Source of the DNA: Tellurirhabdus bombi | GTDB lineage: Bacteria > Bacteroidota > Bacteroidia > Cytophagales > Spirosomataceae | Assembly (NCBI RefSeq): GCF_021484805.1 | Contig: NZ_CP090557.1 | Span: forward strand, 1,748,001-1,812,000 | DNA length: 64,000 nt | Direction: 5' to 3' | Shown: in pieces, positions 53,036 to 61,298 of the stretch | Layout of the letters: every line of letters begins with the position of its first letter | Numbering within the stretch: the stretch's first letter is position 1 | Made by a program: the position numbers and the translations under genes | The notes under the pieces: model-generated | The model's database searches: none | Seen by the model: only the letters and a program-made list of their open reading frames with translations | What the model was told of the DNA's origin: nothing

Positions 53036-54130
53036 TTAAGCCCTTGACCCTTCAGGCCGGAAGTAGGCAACTTCCGCTTTCACCGAATTCAAGAGCTGTT
53101 GGGTTCGTTCGGGGCGGGCGTCGGTCAGGAAAATCTGGCCAAACGTCTGCTGCTCCATCAGTTCGATAAGTTTGCCGATCCGCCGATCATCTAGTTTATC
53201 GAAAATATCGTCCAGAAGCAAAATTGGTTTCAAGCCTTTTTCAGCTTGTAGCTGTTCAAACTGGGCTAATTTCAGCGCGATGACAAACGTCTTTTGCTGG
53301 CCTTGTGAGCCGAATTTTTTGAGCGCTACGCCGTTGACCTCAAACACATAGTCATCTTTGTGAACACCCTTGGTCGTGCGTTGAAGCTGAATATCTTTCT
53401 GGCGATTCCGCCGAAAATCCCGCTCAAACTCTTCGTTTCCAACCTCCGATTCGTAAATAATATCAACTTCTTCGCGGGCGTCGCTCAGGTAGGCGTAATG
53501 CTTCTGAACAATCGGCAGAAAATCGGCAATAAAAATTTTTCGGCGCTCGTGAATACGCAGGGCCAGTTGCAACAATGGTTCGTTGTAGGTTTCGAGCAGG
53601 TCCTCATCGTGGTAGCGCTGTTCCGCAAAAATTTTCAATAGGCCATTCCGCTGTTTCAGAACGTGCTGATAAGCCAGGTAATCCCGCAGATACTCTGAAT
53701 CGAGCTGCGACAGAACACCGTCAAAAAAATGCCGACGTTCTTCGCTATGCTCTCGTACTAGGTCGGTATCGTTGGGCGCAACCAGTACCACTGGGAATTT
53801 GCCAATGTGCTCACTCACACGCTCGTAAGGCTTTTTATCGGTTAAAATAGTCTTACGCTGACCCCGTTGTAAACTAACGGTAATTTGCGTCGTTTTAGCG
53901 CCGTTTCGGAAAACGCCATCCACAATGAAAAACGGCGCTTCGTGTTCAATGCTCAGAGCGTCCTGATTGTGGAATGCGCTCTTGCTGAGGGATAAAAAAT
54001 AAATGGCATCCAGCAGATTGGTTTTACCGCTGCCATTCGGACCAACGATGCAATTAATCTGTTCGCTAAAACGGAATTGCCCCTCCTCGTAATTCTTGAA
54101 ATTGGTCAGGTTGAGTTTTTCCAAATGCAT
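53036..54130 (-). CDS. recF: DNA replication and repair protein RecF
   Basis: 364 residues from the ATG at 54130; the open frame extends 31 codons further, but MHLEKLNLTNFKNYEEGQF is the canonical RecF start. Walker A VGPNGSGKTNLLDAIYFL follows near 30-47, signature-like KFGSQGQQKTFVIALKLAQ near 265-283, and Walker B PILLLDDIFDKLDDRR near 300. RecF is an SMC-like ATPase that helps load RecA at gaps. A -7 box and a CTTG -33-like element lie upstream. Confidence 0.95.
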   Translation of the reverse strand: MHLEKLNLTNFKNYEEGQFRFSEQINCIVGPNGSGKTNLLDAIYFLSLSKSAFHNQDALSIEHEAPFFIVDGVFRNGAKTTQITVSLQRGQRKTILTDKKPYERVSEHIGKFPVVLVAPNDTDLVREHSEERRHFFDGVLSQLDSEYLRDYLAYQHVLKQRNGLLKIFAEQRYHDEDLLETYNEPLLQLALRIHERRKIFIADFLPIVQKHYAYLSDAREEVDIIYESEVGNEEFERDFRRNRQKDIQLQRTTKGVHKDDYVFEVNGVALKKFGSQGQQKTFVIALKLAQFEQLQAEKGLKPILLLDDIFDKLDDRRIGKLIELMEQQTFGQIFLTDARPERTQQLLNSVKAEVAYFRPEGSRA

Positions 54131-54194
54131 CGGTATGGTTGTTATCCAAGTAATGCTTAATTTCGCAGCAACGGTTACTATGTGCTTAAAGCAA

Positions 54195-54202
54195 CAAAGA
54201 TA
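54195..54202 (-). promoter_or_regulatory. Bacteroidota promoter for recF
   Basis: Minus-strand TATCTTTG matches TAnnTTTG exactly, 64 bases before the recF ATG, with CTTG 18 bases further upstream as a possible -33 element. Confidence 0.55.
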
Positions 54203-54301
54203 CAGACCGTTTGGTTGAAACAAGCTTTTAACGGTTCATCCGAGACGGCGAACGCTATCCGTTCCGTCGGTTATCTTATTTTTTAGGTTCAACTTAAGAA
54301 C

Positions 54302-55342
54302 ATGGCAGTAAAAGAAAAATCTAAACCGGGCGATGCATCGCCGGCAGCAGCCAAAGCGACCCATCCGAAAGAACGGTATATGTACTGGTATGAGTCGATG
54401 CAACTTCAACGCAAGTTTGAAGAGAAGGCCGGTCAGTTATATGGTCAGCAAAAAATCCGGGGTTTTTGCCACCTGTACATTGGTCAGGAGGCCTGTTCGT
54501 CAGGTTCATACACTGCTTTGACGAAAGATGATAAGTGGATCACGGCCTATCGTGACCATGGTATTCCTCTGGCGCTAGGCTCAGATCCTAACGCGATCAT
54601 GGCCGAGTTATTTGGTAAGCAAACCGGCTCGTCAAAAGGAAAAGGTGGTTCCATGCACATCTTTGACAAATCAGTCAATTTTGTCGGTGGACACGGGATT
54701 GTAGGTGCTCAAATTCCACTGGGCGCCGGACTGGCTTTTGCCGAGAAATACAACAAGACAGAAAACCTTTGCATCTGTTTCTTCGGCGACGGAGCCGTTC
54801 GTCAGGGCGCTTTGCACGAAGCCTTTAACATGGCAATGCTCTGGAAGTTACCCGTTATTTTTGTAGTTGAGAATAACGGTTATGCCATGGGAACGTCAGT
54901 AGCCCGTACATCGAACGTAACGGAGCTGTACACCATTGGCGAAGCCTATGACATGCCTTCGGAGCCGGTTGACGCGATGGACGTTGAACTAGTGCACGAA
55001 GCCGTTAGCCGGGCCGCCGAACGCGCGCGCAAAGGCGAAGGACCAACGTACCTGGAGTTCCGCACGTACCGCTACCGGGGACACTCAATGTCTGATCCGC
55101 AAAAATACCGCTCGAAAGACGAAGTAGAGCAGTACAAACAGCGCGACCCGGTTGAGCTGATCAAATCCCGGATTCTGGAGCAGGGCATTGCTACAGAAGA
55201 GGAATTGGCCGCAATTGATAAGAAGATTAAAGGTCAGGTAGATGAATCCGTGAAATTTGCGGAAGAGTCGCCTTATCCAGCGCCGGAAGAAGCCTTCAAG
55301 GATGTATACATGGACAAAGATTATCCATTCATGGAAGAGTAA
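54302..55342 (+). CDS. pdhA: Pyruvate dehydrogenase E1 component, alpha subunit
   Basis: 346 residues. The thiamine diphosphate motif runs from GDGAVRQGALHEAFNMA near 162-178 to VVENNGYAMGTS near 191-202. The phosphorylation-loop region YRYRGHSMSDPQKYR typical of E1-alpha is near 257-271. It decarboxylates pyruvate and passes the acetyl group to E2 lipoate. The beta subunit and E2 are not adjacent; a terminator follows directly, so this is a single-gene unit. Confidence 0.95.
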   Translation: MAVKEKSKPGDASPAAAKATHPKERYMYWYESMQLQRKFEEKAGQLYGQQKIRGFCHLYIGQEACSSGSYTALTKDDKWITAYRDHGIPLALGSDPNAIMAELFGKQTGSSKGKGGSMHIFDKSVNFVGGHGIVGAQIPLGAGLAFAEKYNKTENLCICFFGDGAVRQGALHEAFNMAMLWKLPVIFVVENNGYAMGTSVARTSNVTELYTIGEAYDMPSEPVDAMDVELVHEAVSRAAERARKGEGPTYLEFRTYRYRGHSMSDPQKYRSKDEVEQYKQRDPVELIKSRILEQGIATEEELAAIDKKIKGQVDESVKFAEESPYPAPEEAFKDVYMDKDYPFMEE

Positions 55343-55378
55343 GCTTTCGCTATTTAATTGGACTAAAATTTGTTTCTG

Positions 55379-55416
55379 AAAGCCCGCCCGGTACATCATC
55401 GGCGGGCTTTTATTTT
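55379..55416 (+). terminator. Intrinsic terminator after pdhA
   Basis: AAAGCCCGCC, 12-base loop, GGCGGGCTTT followed by TATTTT. It lies 37 bases after the stop. Confidence 0.88.
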
Positions 55417-55487
55417 AAAACTGGATTAAAAACCAATATAAATCAAATCTTTATCTCATTTCCGTTGTCGAATATTCTTAAAACTGC

Positions 55488-55495
55488 TAATTTTG
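55488..55495 (+). promoter_or_regulatory. Bacteroidota promoter for the TPR protein gene
   Basis: TAATTTTG matches TAnnTTTG exactly, with GTTGT 19 bases upstream as a -33-like element. The ATG at 55512 is only 16 bases away, so the leader would be very short. Confidence 0.55.
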
Positions 55496-55511
55496 CATTC
55501 CAAATTTGTCA

Positions 55512-56219
55512 ATGGACATGAGTAAAATAAACACAGGCTCTAAGCTGGAGTTTTTGGAAGACCCGGATGCATTAGTAGGTCAGTTCGGTAAAGCCGAAGT
55601 ATTTCTTGAAAAGAATCGGAATATTGTTCTGGGGCTTATTGGTATCGTTGTATTGGCCGTGGCTGGTTTTATTGGCTATCGCTATTATGTTGATGGCCAG
55701 GATGAAGAAGCACAGACAGCCATGTTCCCTTCGGTGTATGAATGGGAATCGGATTCTCTAAAAAAAGCGCTGAATGGTAATGGTGCTAACGAAGGTTTGG
55801 TTGCTATTGCCGATGGCTACGGCGCGACAAAGGCCGGCAATCTGGCTGACTTTTATGCCGGTGTTGCTCAATTGAAGCAAGGCAAATTTGACGAAGCCAT
55901 TGAGCGTCTGAAAGGATTCAGCTCTTCGGATCTGTTGATTCAAGCTCGGGCGTATGCACTGATTGGCGACGCTTATTCCGAGAAAAAGTCCTACGGTGAG
56001 GCTATTGACTACTACAAAAAAGCGGCTGATTACAAGCCTAATGCATTCTTTACGCCAACGTATATGATGAAGCTGGCGGTTGCTTATGAGCAAAATAAGC
56101 AGCTAAGCGAAGCCATTAGCACCTACAATCAGCTGATTGAAAAATACCCAAATTCGAGCGAGACGGCAAACGCTAAGAAGTATAAATCGGTGCTGGAAGG
56201 CCTGGCCGGCGAGTCGTAA
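55512..56219 (+). CDS. Membrane-anchored tetratricopeptide repeat protein (YfgM-like)
   Basis: 235 residues from the ATG at 55512; a TTG two codons earlier and an ATG at 55518 are alternatives. A single membrane helix near residues 38-56 (VLGLIGIVVLAVAGFIGYRY) follows a short cytoplasmic stretch. The C-terminal part holds about three TPR units: KQGKFDEAIERLKGF, DAYSEKKSYGEAIDYYKKAA and KQLSEAISTYNQLIEKYPN. YfgM-like proteins help envelope protein folding near the Sec translocon. A hairpin follows the gene, directly before ribH. Confidence 0.85.
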   Translation: MDMSKINTGSKLEFLEDPDALVGQFGKAEVFLEKNRNIVLGLIGIVVLAVAGFIGYRYYVDGQDEEAQTAMFPSVYEWESDSLKKALNGNGANEGLVAIADGYGATKAGNLADFYAGVAQLKQGKFDEAIERLKGFSSSDLLIQARAYALIGDAYSEKKSYGEAIDYYKKAADYKPNAFFTPTYMMKLAVAYEQNKQLSEAISTYNQLIEKYPNSSETANAKKYKSVLEGLAGES

Positions 56220-56249
56220 CCGTATCGAAGCAAACAAAGCACACATACG

Positions 56250-56280
56250 AAGGACAAAGCCGGCTGGCTTTGTCCTTTTT
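56250..56280 (+). terminator. Terminator-like hairpin directly before ribH
   Basis: AAGGACAAAGCC, loop GGCT, GGCTTTGTCCTT, then TTT. It begins 30 bases after the TPR gene stop, and its T-run ends only six bases before the ribH ATG. It either ends the TPR transcript or controls ribH. Confidence 0.85.
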
Positions 56281-56286
56281 ACTTAT

Positions 56287-56796
56287 ATGGCAAGCGAACA
56301 CAAAAACCTAAGCGTCTTTTCGACCGAAAATCTACCCAACATTAGTCCATACCGCTTCGGCATCGTCGTAGCAGAGTGGAACAGCGAAGTTACCGAAGCC
56401 CTGTTTGATGGAGCTTACCAAACGCTGATTCAATACGGAGCGAAAGCCGAGAATATTATTCGGGGAAACGTACCGGGTAGCTTTGAATTAAGCCTGGGTG
56501 CCAACTGGTTTGCTCAACGCAACGATATTGACGCCGTGATTGCCATTGGCTGCGTGATTCAGGGCGAAACCAAGCACAATGACTACATCAACCACGCCGT
56601 AGCGCAAGGCTTAACGAATGTCGGACTGAAAACGGGTAAGCCGGTTATTTTTGGCGTTCTGACACCCAATAACCAGCAGCAGGCGTTAGACCGGGCGGGC
56701 GGCGTTCATGGCAACAAGGGAGACGAGGCCGCGATGACAGCCATCAAGATGCTGGGCTTGCAAAAGCAAGTATATAGTTTTCAATTTAAAGTTTGA
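56287..56796 (+). CDS. ribH: 6,7-dimethyl-8-ribityllumazine synthase
   Basis: 169 residues from the ATG at 56287; the frame is open upstream through the hairpin, but MASEHKNLSVFS and the family length fix this start. Conserved blocks are RFGIVVAEWNSEVTEALFDGA, VPGSFELSLGANWF, AIGCVIQGETKHNDYINHAV and GVLTPNNQQQALDRAGG. It joins the ribityl-uracil and butanone-phosphate precursors in riboflavin synthesis and forms large shells. A terminator-like hairpin lies six bases before it. Confidence 0.95.
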   Translation: MASEHKNLSVFSTENLPNISPYRFGIVVAEWNSEVTEALFDGAYQTLIQYGAKAENIIRGNVPGSFELSLGANWFAQRNDIDAVIAIGCVIQGETKHNDYINHAVAQGLTNVGLKTGKPVIFGVLTPNNQQQALDRAGGVHGNKGDEAAMTAIKMLGLQKQVYSFQFKV

Positions 56797-56880
56797 CCTA
56801 AGCGGTTTGTGGCTTATTTAACCCTTCATCAGCAAACCAACTGGCTTACTTTTAACCATCAAATCTATAAATAACCTGAA

Positions 56881-58227
56881 ATGCAAGTTTGGAAATTCGG
56901 AGGAACCTCGGTTGGAAAACCCGAGCGTATGCACTCGATTCGTACCCTGATTACCGCGGATGATAGCACAAAAATCGTCGTATTGTCGGCGCTTTCTGGC
57001 ACAACAAACGCGCTTTTATCAATTTCTGAATCGCTTAAGGGCAACCACGATGATGAAGCCGCTGAAAAAATTGAACACCTGAAGGCGCATTACAACTCAT
57101 TTATTCGTGATCTCTACAAAACGACGACGGGGCTGACGAAGGGGCAGCAAATCGTTGAAAATGAGTTTTCGTATATCCGCTCATTGATGCGTGTAAAGCC
57201 GTTTACGCCCAAGCAGGAGAAGGAATTGGTAGCCGAAGGCGAGCTGTTGAGTACGCAGATGTTTCAGTCTTACCTGGAAGAGCAGGGCGAAAGTTCGTTG
57301 CTGCTTCCTGCTCTGGAGTTCATGCGTATTGATGCCGATGGGGAGCCCGAACTAGACTATATTGAACGTAAACTGCGGGAGATGCTTCGTCCACACAATG
57401 ATAAGCAGATCATCGTAACGCAAGGTTTCATTGCCCGGAACCCACGGGGCGAAGTAGATAACCTGAAGCGGGGCGGTTCTGATTACACGGCATCGCTCAT
57501 CGGAGGGGCTATCCGCGCCGAAGAAATTCAGATCTGGACGGATATTGATGGGATGCACAACAATGATCCCCGGATTGTAAAAAATACATTCCCGATTCGC
57601 GAGCTGACCTTTGAAGAAGCGGCTGAGTTGGCCTATTTTGGGGCTAAGATTCTTCACCCGTCAACCATCACGCCGGCGCGTAAATACGGGGTGCCTGTTC
57701 GCCTGAAAAACACAATGGACCCGGCTGCGCCCGGCACGCTGATTGCCGACCGCACTGCCGCCGGAGCCGCTTCGGATCAGGTGTTTAAGGCCGTAGCGGC
57801 CAAAGATGGCATTACCGCGCTTTACATCCACTCCCTGCGGATGCTAAATGCTTACGGCTTTTTGCGACGGATTTTCGAGATTTTCGAGAAGCACAAAACG
57901 CCAGTTGATATGCTGGCTACATCGGAAGTATCGGTGTCAGTAACGATTGACGATACGTCAAAACTAAAAGACATTACGGACGAACTGAGCGCATTTTGCG
58001 ATCTGGAAGAACCGGACTACGACCAGACGATTATTTGCATTGTAGGTAACTTCAGCGCGGATTATGCGGGAATCGCGGCTCAGGTGCTAAGCGCTCTGAG
58101 AAACATTCCGATACGCATGATTTCGTACGGCGGCACCGAACACAACCTTTCTTTGTTGCTTCACAGCCGTTACAAAGCAGAAGCGCTGAATGCGCTGAAC
58201 GACGGATTATTCCGGCCACAAAACTAA
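56881..58227 (+). CDS. lysC: Aspartate kinase
   Basis: 448 residues. The kinase domain begins MQVWKFGGTSVGKPERM and includes VTQGFIARNPRGEVDNLKRG and GGSDYTASLIGGAI. Two ACT domains follow from about residue 305 (ITALYIHSLRMLNAYGFLRR and IICIVGNFSADYAGIAAQVL), which usually give feedback control by lysine or threonine. There is no fused homoserine dehydrogenase. It phosphorylates aspartate, the first step to lysine, threonine and methionine. Confidence 0.95.
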   Translation: MQVWKFGGTSVGKPERMHSIRTLITADDSTKIVVLSALSGTTNALLSISESLKGNHDDEAAEKIEHLKAHYNSFIRDLYKTTTGLTKGQQIVENEFSYIRSLMRVKPFTPKQEKELVAEGELLSTQMFQSYLEEQGESSLLLPALEFMRIDADGEPELDYIERKLREMLRPHNDKQIIVTQGFIARNPRGEVDNLKRGGSDYTASLIGGAIRAEEIQIWTDIDGMHNNDPRIVKNTFPIRELTFEEAAELAYFGAKILHPSTITPARKYGVPVRLKNTMDPAAPGTLIADRTAAGAASDQVFKAVAAKDGITALYIHSLRMLNAYGFLRRIFEIFEKHKTPVDMLATSEVSVSVTIDDTSKLKDITDELSAFCDLEEPDYDQTIICIVGNFSADYAGIAAQVLSALRNIPIRMISYGGTEHNLSLLLHSRYKAEALNALNDGLFRPQN

Positions 58228-58234
58228 TAAACAT

Positions 58235-58266
58235 AAGGCCCTCACTGCTTCTTAAGTGAGGGCCTT
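58235..58266. terminator. Bidirectional terminator between lysC and tpiA
   Basis: AAGGCCCTCACT, 8-base loop, AGTGAGGGCCTT. It serves two convergent genes; the T-run is short. Confidence 0.8.
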
Positions 58267-58271
58267 AGCAT

Positions 58272-59033
58272 TTACGCAGCTTTAACAACCGTGGTAAAAT
58301 CACGGGATTTGAGCGATGCTCCGCCAATTAACCCGCCGTCTACATCAGGGTTGGCGAACAACTCTGCTGCATTTTGTGCGTTGGCACTTCCGCCGTACAG
58401 GATAGACGTATTGTCCGCAATTTCTTCGCCGTATTTCTCCCCGATGTGCTGCCGCAAAGCCGCGTGCATCTCCTGCGCCTGGTCGGCGGTTGCCGTGAGA
58501 CCCGTGCCAATGGCCCAGATGGGCTCGTAGGCGATTACGATCTTGCCAAAAGCTTCCGGTGTTAAATGAAAAAGGCTTTCGGTGATCTGGTTTTTCACGA
58601 AGCCAATGAAGTCGCTGCTTTGGCGCTGCTCCAGTGACTCTCCACAGCAGAAAATAGGCGTAAGGCCATTTTCCAGAGAGATATTAACCTTTTCGGCTAG
58701 TTGCGCATTGGTTTCCCCAAAATATTGCCGCCGTTCGCTGTGGCCTAAAATAACGTATTGAACATCAATTGATTTCAGCATAGAAGCTGCTATTTCACCC
58801 GTGTAAGCGCCTGATGCCTTTTCGTGGCAATTTTGGGCGCCGAGTGCGATCCGGCTATTGCCCTGCACGTATTGACGAAGCGTTGTCAGGTACAGTGAAG
58901 GTGGACATAAAACAACTTGTACGTCGCTGGTTACCTCGTCCTTGATCATGTTAACAACTTCCGAAGTCAGAGCAACCGCTTCTTCCAGTGTCTTGTTCAT
59001 TTTCCAGTTACCGGCAACAATCTTTTTTCGCAT
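58272..59033 (-). CDS. tpiA: Triosephosphate isomerase
   Basis: 253 residues, full length. The active-site residues are visible: Asn and Lys in GNWKMNKTLEEAV at residues 9-21, His in VILGHSERRQYFGE near 95, and the catalytic Glu in IAYEPIWAIGTGLTA near 168. The phosphate loop SILYGGSANAQN and GLIGGASL close the barrel. It interconverts dihydroxyacetone phosphate and glyceraldehyde 3-phosphate. Confidence 0.97.
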   Translation of the reverse strand: MRKKIVAGNWKMNKTLEEAVALTSEVVNMIKDEVTSDVQVVLCPPSLYLTTLRQYVQGNSRIALGAQNCHEKASGAYTGEIAASMLKSIDVQYVILGHSERRQYFGETNAQLAEKVNISLENGLTPIFCCGESLEQRQSSDFIGFVKNQITESLFHLTPEAFGKIVIAYEPIWAIGTGLTATADQAQEMHAALRQHIGEKYGEEIADNTSILYGGSANAQNAAELFANPDVDGGLIGGASLKSRDFTTVVKAA

Positions 59034-59309
59034 AACTATTTTATTTTACGGGGAATAAAGGTTAATCAGAAATTCGCCTTCCCTTCGCCCAGATAGAATA
59101 TAATTTTTTGTGCTTATTCAGGCGAAAATAGTACATTTTTAGCGGGCTTTCACAAAAAAACAGCGAGTCTTGCGATTCGGAGACTGTTTCCTGCTTCTCT
59201 TTGATTCTGAGGACTTCCATCGTTTAGCAATGCGTGCAACCCTTTGCTTTAATATTGTGTTTTTAGCTTAAATAATTGTATATTTCTGCATGGCTTGATA
59301 ACTACGATC

Positions 59310-60569
59310 ATGAAAAGGTTTGGTTTTTTTTTCGTGCTGTTGTTGTGCTGCCTAAACGTGTTTGGAGCGGAGGACAAAGATGACGGGAAAGATCGTTATG
59401 GTTACCATTTGATTCAAAACCGTAAAATAGCCCGAATTCCCTTTGAGCTGCATTCCAACCTGATTGTTGTGCCGGTAAAAATCAATAATTCGGATACGCT
59501 TCACTTTATTTTAGATACCGGGGTTAGCTCAACAATCATCACCGATCCGGCGGCAATTCGGTCACAGAAACTGCAATTTACCCGCAAAGTGAAACTAACA
59601 GGGGCTGGTGAGGGTGGTCAGCTACTGGCATCGGTAGCCATCAACAATGTGTTAACGATGGGCCACATGCGGGCAAATCACCAGAATATGGTTGTTTTGG
59701 ATGAAGACGTTCTTCAGCTTTCGGAGTATGTAGGCATACCCATCCACGGTATTTTCGGCTACGAAGTATTCAATAATTTTATCGTTACGATTGACTTCCA
59801 GCGCCGCGAAATTCTCCTGCAACAGCCGTCTTCTTATCGTTATCGGCGTTCGCGCGGGGTTCGCTACCCAATCATGATCCAGGACACCAAGCCGTATACG
59901 GATGTGCTGGCCGTGGTTGATAACGGCAAAACGGTGCCGATTCGGGTCGTTATTGATACCGGTGCAGGACACGCCTTGCTGATCAATCGAAATAATGGAA
60001 ACGAAGACGTGCGTTTGCCCGATAAAGTGATTCGGGCGCAGCTAGGCCGTGGCTTGAGTGGCGTAATCAATGGCAACCTGGGCCGCATTCATAAAATCCG
60101 GTTTGGCAATTTTGAGATGGATAACGTAGTGGCTTCCTTTCCGGATAGTCTGGCATTTGGGGTCAAAATTGGTACTCAAACTGAACGAAACGGAAACATC
60201 GGCTGTGAGATTTTGCGCCGCTTCAAAGTAACCTTCAATTACCACGATAAATACTTGGTACTAAAGCCCGTTAAGCGAATCCTGAAGCAGACTTTTGAGC
60301 ACGACATGAGCGGCATGGAGCTTAAAGCCAGGGGGTTAAATTTGCGGAATTACTACATTGAGAAGATAATTGACGACTCCCCGGCAGACCAGGCGGGCTT
60401 AAAAGAAGGCGACGAAGTAATTTTTATCAACGGCTCGTCAGCCGCAAAGATGCACATTAGTGAAATTTATAAGCTTCTTCAGAAGGGAGACGGCAAGGAG
60501 CTTGAAATTCTTGTCCGGCGCAACGGCAATATAATCTTTACGCAGATGGTCTTGAAAAGGCTGATCTGA
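59310..60569 (+). CDS. Exported retropepsin-like aspartyl protease with PDZ domain
   Basis: 419 residues from the ATG at 59310, which starts a signal peptide (RFGFFFVLLLCCLNVFG); a TTG lies five codons upstream. Two aspartyl-protease half-sites are seen: FILDTGVSSTIIT near 68-80 and VVIDTGAGHALLI near 216-228. A PDZ domain closes the protein (YYIEKIIDDSPADQAGLKEG, then VIFINGSSAAK, residues 345-419). It is likely a periplasmic or surface protease, as in many Bacteroidota. Confidence 0.85.
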   Translation: MKRFGFFFVLLLCCLNVFGAEDKDDGKDRYGYHLIQNRKIARIPFELHSNLIVVPVKINNSDTLHFILDTGVSSTIITDPAAIRSQKLQFTRKVKLTGAGEGGQLLASVAINNVLTMGHMRANHQNMVVLDEDVLQLSEYVGIPIHGIFGYEVFNNFIVTIDFQRREILLQQPSSYRYRRSRGVRYPIMIQDTKPYTDVLAVVDNGKTVPIRVVIDTGAGHALLINRNNGNEDVRLPDKVIRAQLGRGLSGVINGNLGRIHKIRFGNFEMDNVVASFPDSLAFGVKIGTQTERNGNIGCEILRRFKVTFNYHDKYLVLKPVKRILKQTFEHDMSGMELKARGLNLRNYYIEKIIDDSPADQAGLKEGDEVIFINGSSAAKMHISEIYKLLQKGDGKELEILVRRNGNIIFTQMVLKRLI

Positions 60570-60575
60570 AAAACA

Positions 60576-60603
60576 ACAGCCGCTCTTGACCAAGAGCGGC
60601 TGT
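60576..60603 (+). terminator. Intrinsic terminator after the aspartyl protease gene
   Basis: ACAGCCGCTCTTG, loop AC, CAAGAGCGGCTGT: a 13-base perfect stem followed by GTTT. It also faces the rpmB end on the other strand. Confidence 0.85.
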
Positions 60604-60635
60604 GTTTAAAAGCCTTAAACGCTGTCTATCTATGA

Positions 60636-60875
60636 TCAGAATGTCAGCGTACCTTTCTGATAGGCATCCCGCAATGTTGCTTCGATCCCTTTTTTGTTAA
60701 CAGTCCGCAACGCTGAAGTCGAAACTTTCAGGGAGATCCACTCACCCGACGACTCCAGGAAGAACCGTTTCTTTTGCAGATTCGGGTAGAACTTCCGCTT
60801 AGTCTTATTGTTGGCGTGAGAAACGTTGTTACCTACCCGTGTCCGCTTTCCTGTAATTTGACAAACTTTAGCCAT
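60636..60875 (-). CDS. rpmB: 50S ribosomal protein L28
   Basis: 79 residues. It begins [27 protein letters not shown] and continues [11 protein letters not shown], the standard L28 pattern, ending with [13 protein letters not shown]. It is a structural protein of the large subunit. rpmG, its usual partner, is not next to it here. Confidence 0.96.
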   Translation of the reverse strand: MAKVCQITGKRTRVGNNVSHANNKTKRKFYPNLQKKRFFLESSGEWISLKVSTSALRTVNKKGIEATLRDAYQKGTLTF

Positions 60876-60978
60876 GACAGTAATCGGTTTCTAAATGAGG
60901 GTGCAAAGTTCTTAAATTGTTGGAAACAATACAACTAAGGCGGCGAAATAATTGTTAATTAACCGGATTATCTGCGTA

Positions 60979-61161
60979 TTAAGCCCGAAAATTGTCTTTT
61001 TTTCGGAATCCATACGGGCAGTGCTTGCATCCGTTCTGGCAACAATAGCCCCGCTTGAGGTGATAGGAGGCCGTAAAAACCAGGTAACCCATTTCGTTGA
61101 TGTAATAATCACTCGGGTCGAGCGCAGGAACCGTCCGCTTTTTTTGCGTTGAATCAGCCAT
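60979..61161 (-). CDS. DUF5522 small cysteine-rich protein
   Basis: 60 residues from the ATG at 61161 (an ATG 15 codons earlier at 61206 is an alternative). The family core is YYINEMGYLVFTASYHLKRG followed by YCCQNGCKHCPYGF, with four Cys that may bind a metal. DUF5522 is known in Bacteroidota and has no assigned role. It lies upstream of rpmB on the same strand with 103 bases between. Confidence 0.85.
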   Translation of the reverse strand: MADSTQKKRTVPALDPSDYYINEMGYLVFTASYHLKRGYCCQNGCKHCPYGFRKKDNFRA

Positions 61162-61298
61162 TGTTTGCCGGACTGTTGAAGTCTTCGTATTTTTGGCAAG
61201 AACCATTTATTCGCGATTCCAGTTCTTACCCACCCTTAGGTGCACGCCACCCGCTTACCAGAATCCAGCCTAATTCCACTTTGTAATTTGTCCTTACT

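Noticed and set aside
59150-59200. Possible terminator after an A-run
   Set aside because: Pairing of the arms is broken by bulges and there is no T-run, so I did not list it.
60912-61199. Minus-strand open frame of 95 codons
   Set aside because: It overlaps the DUF5522 gene in another frame; DUF5522 shows conserved Cys motifs and this frame does not.
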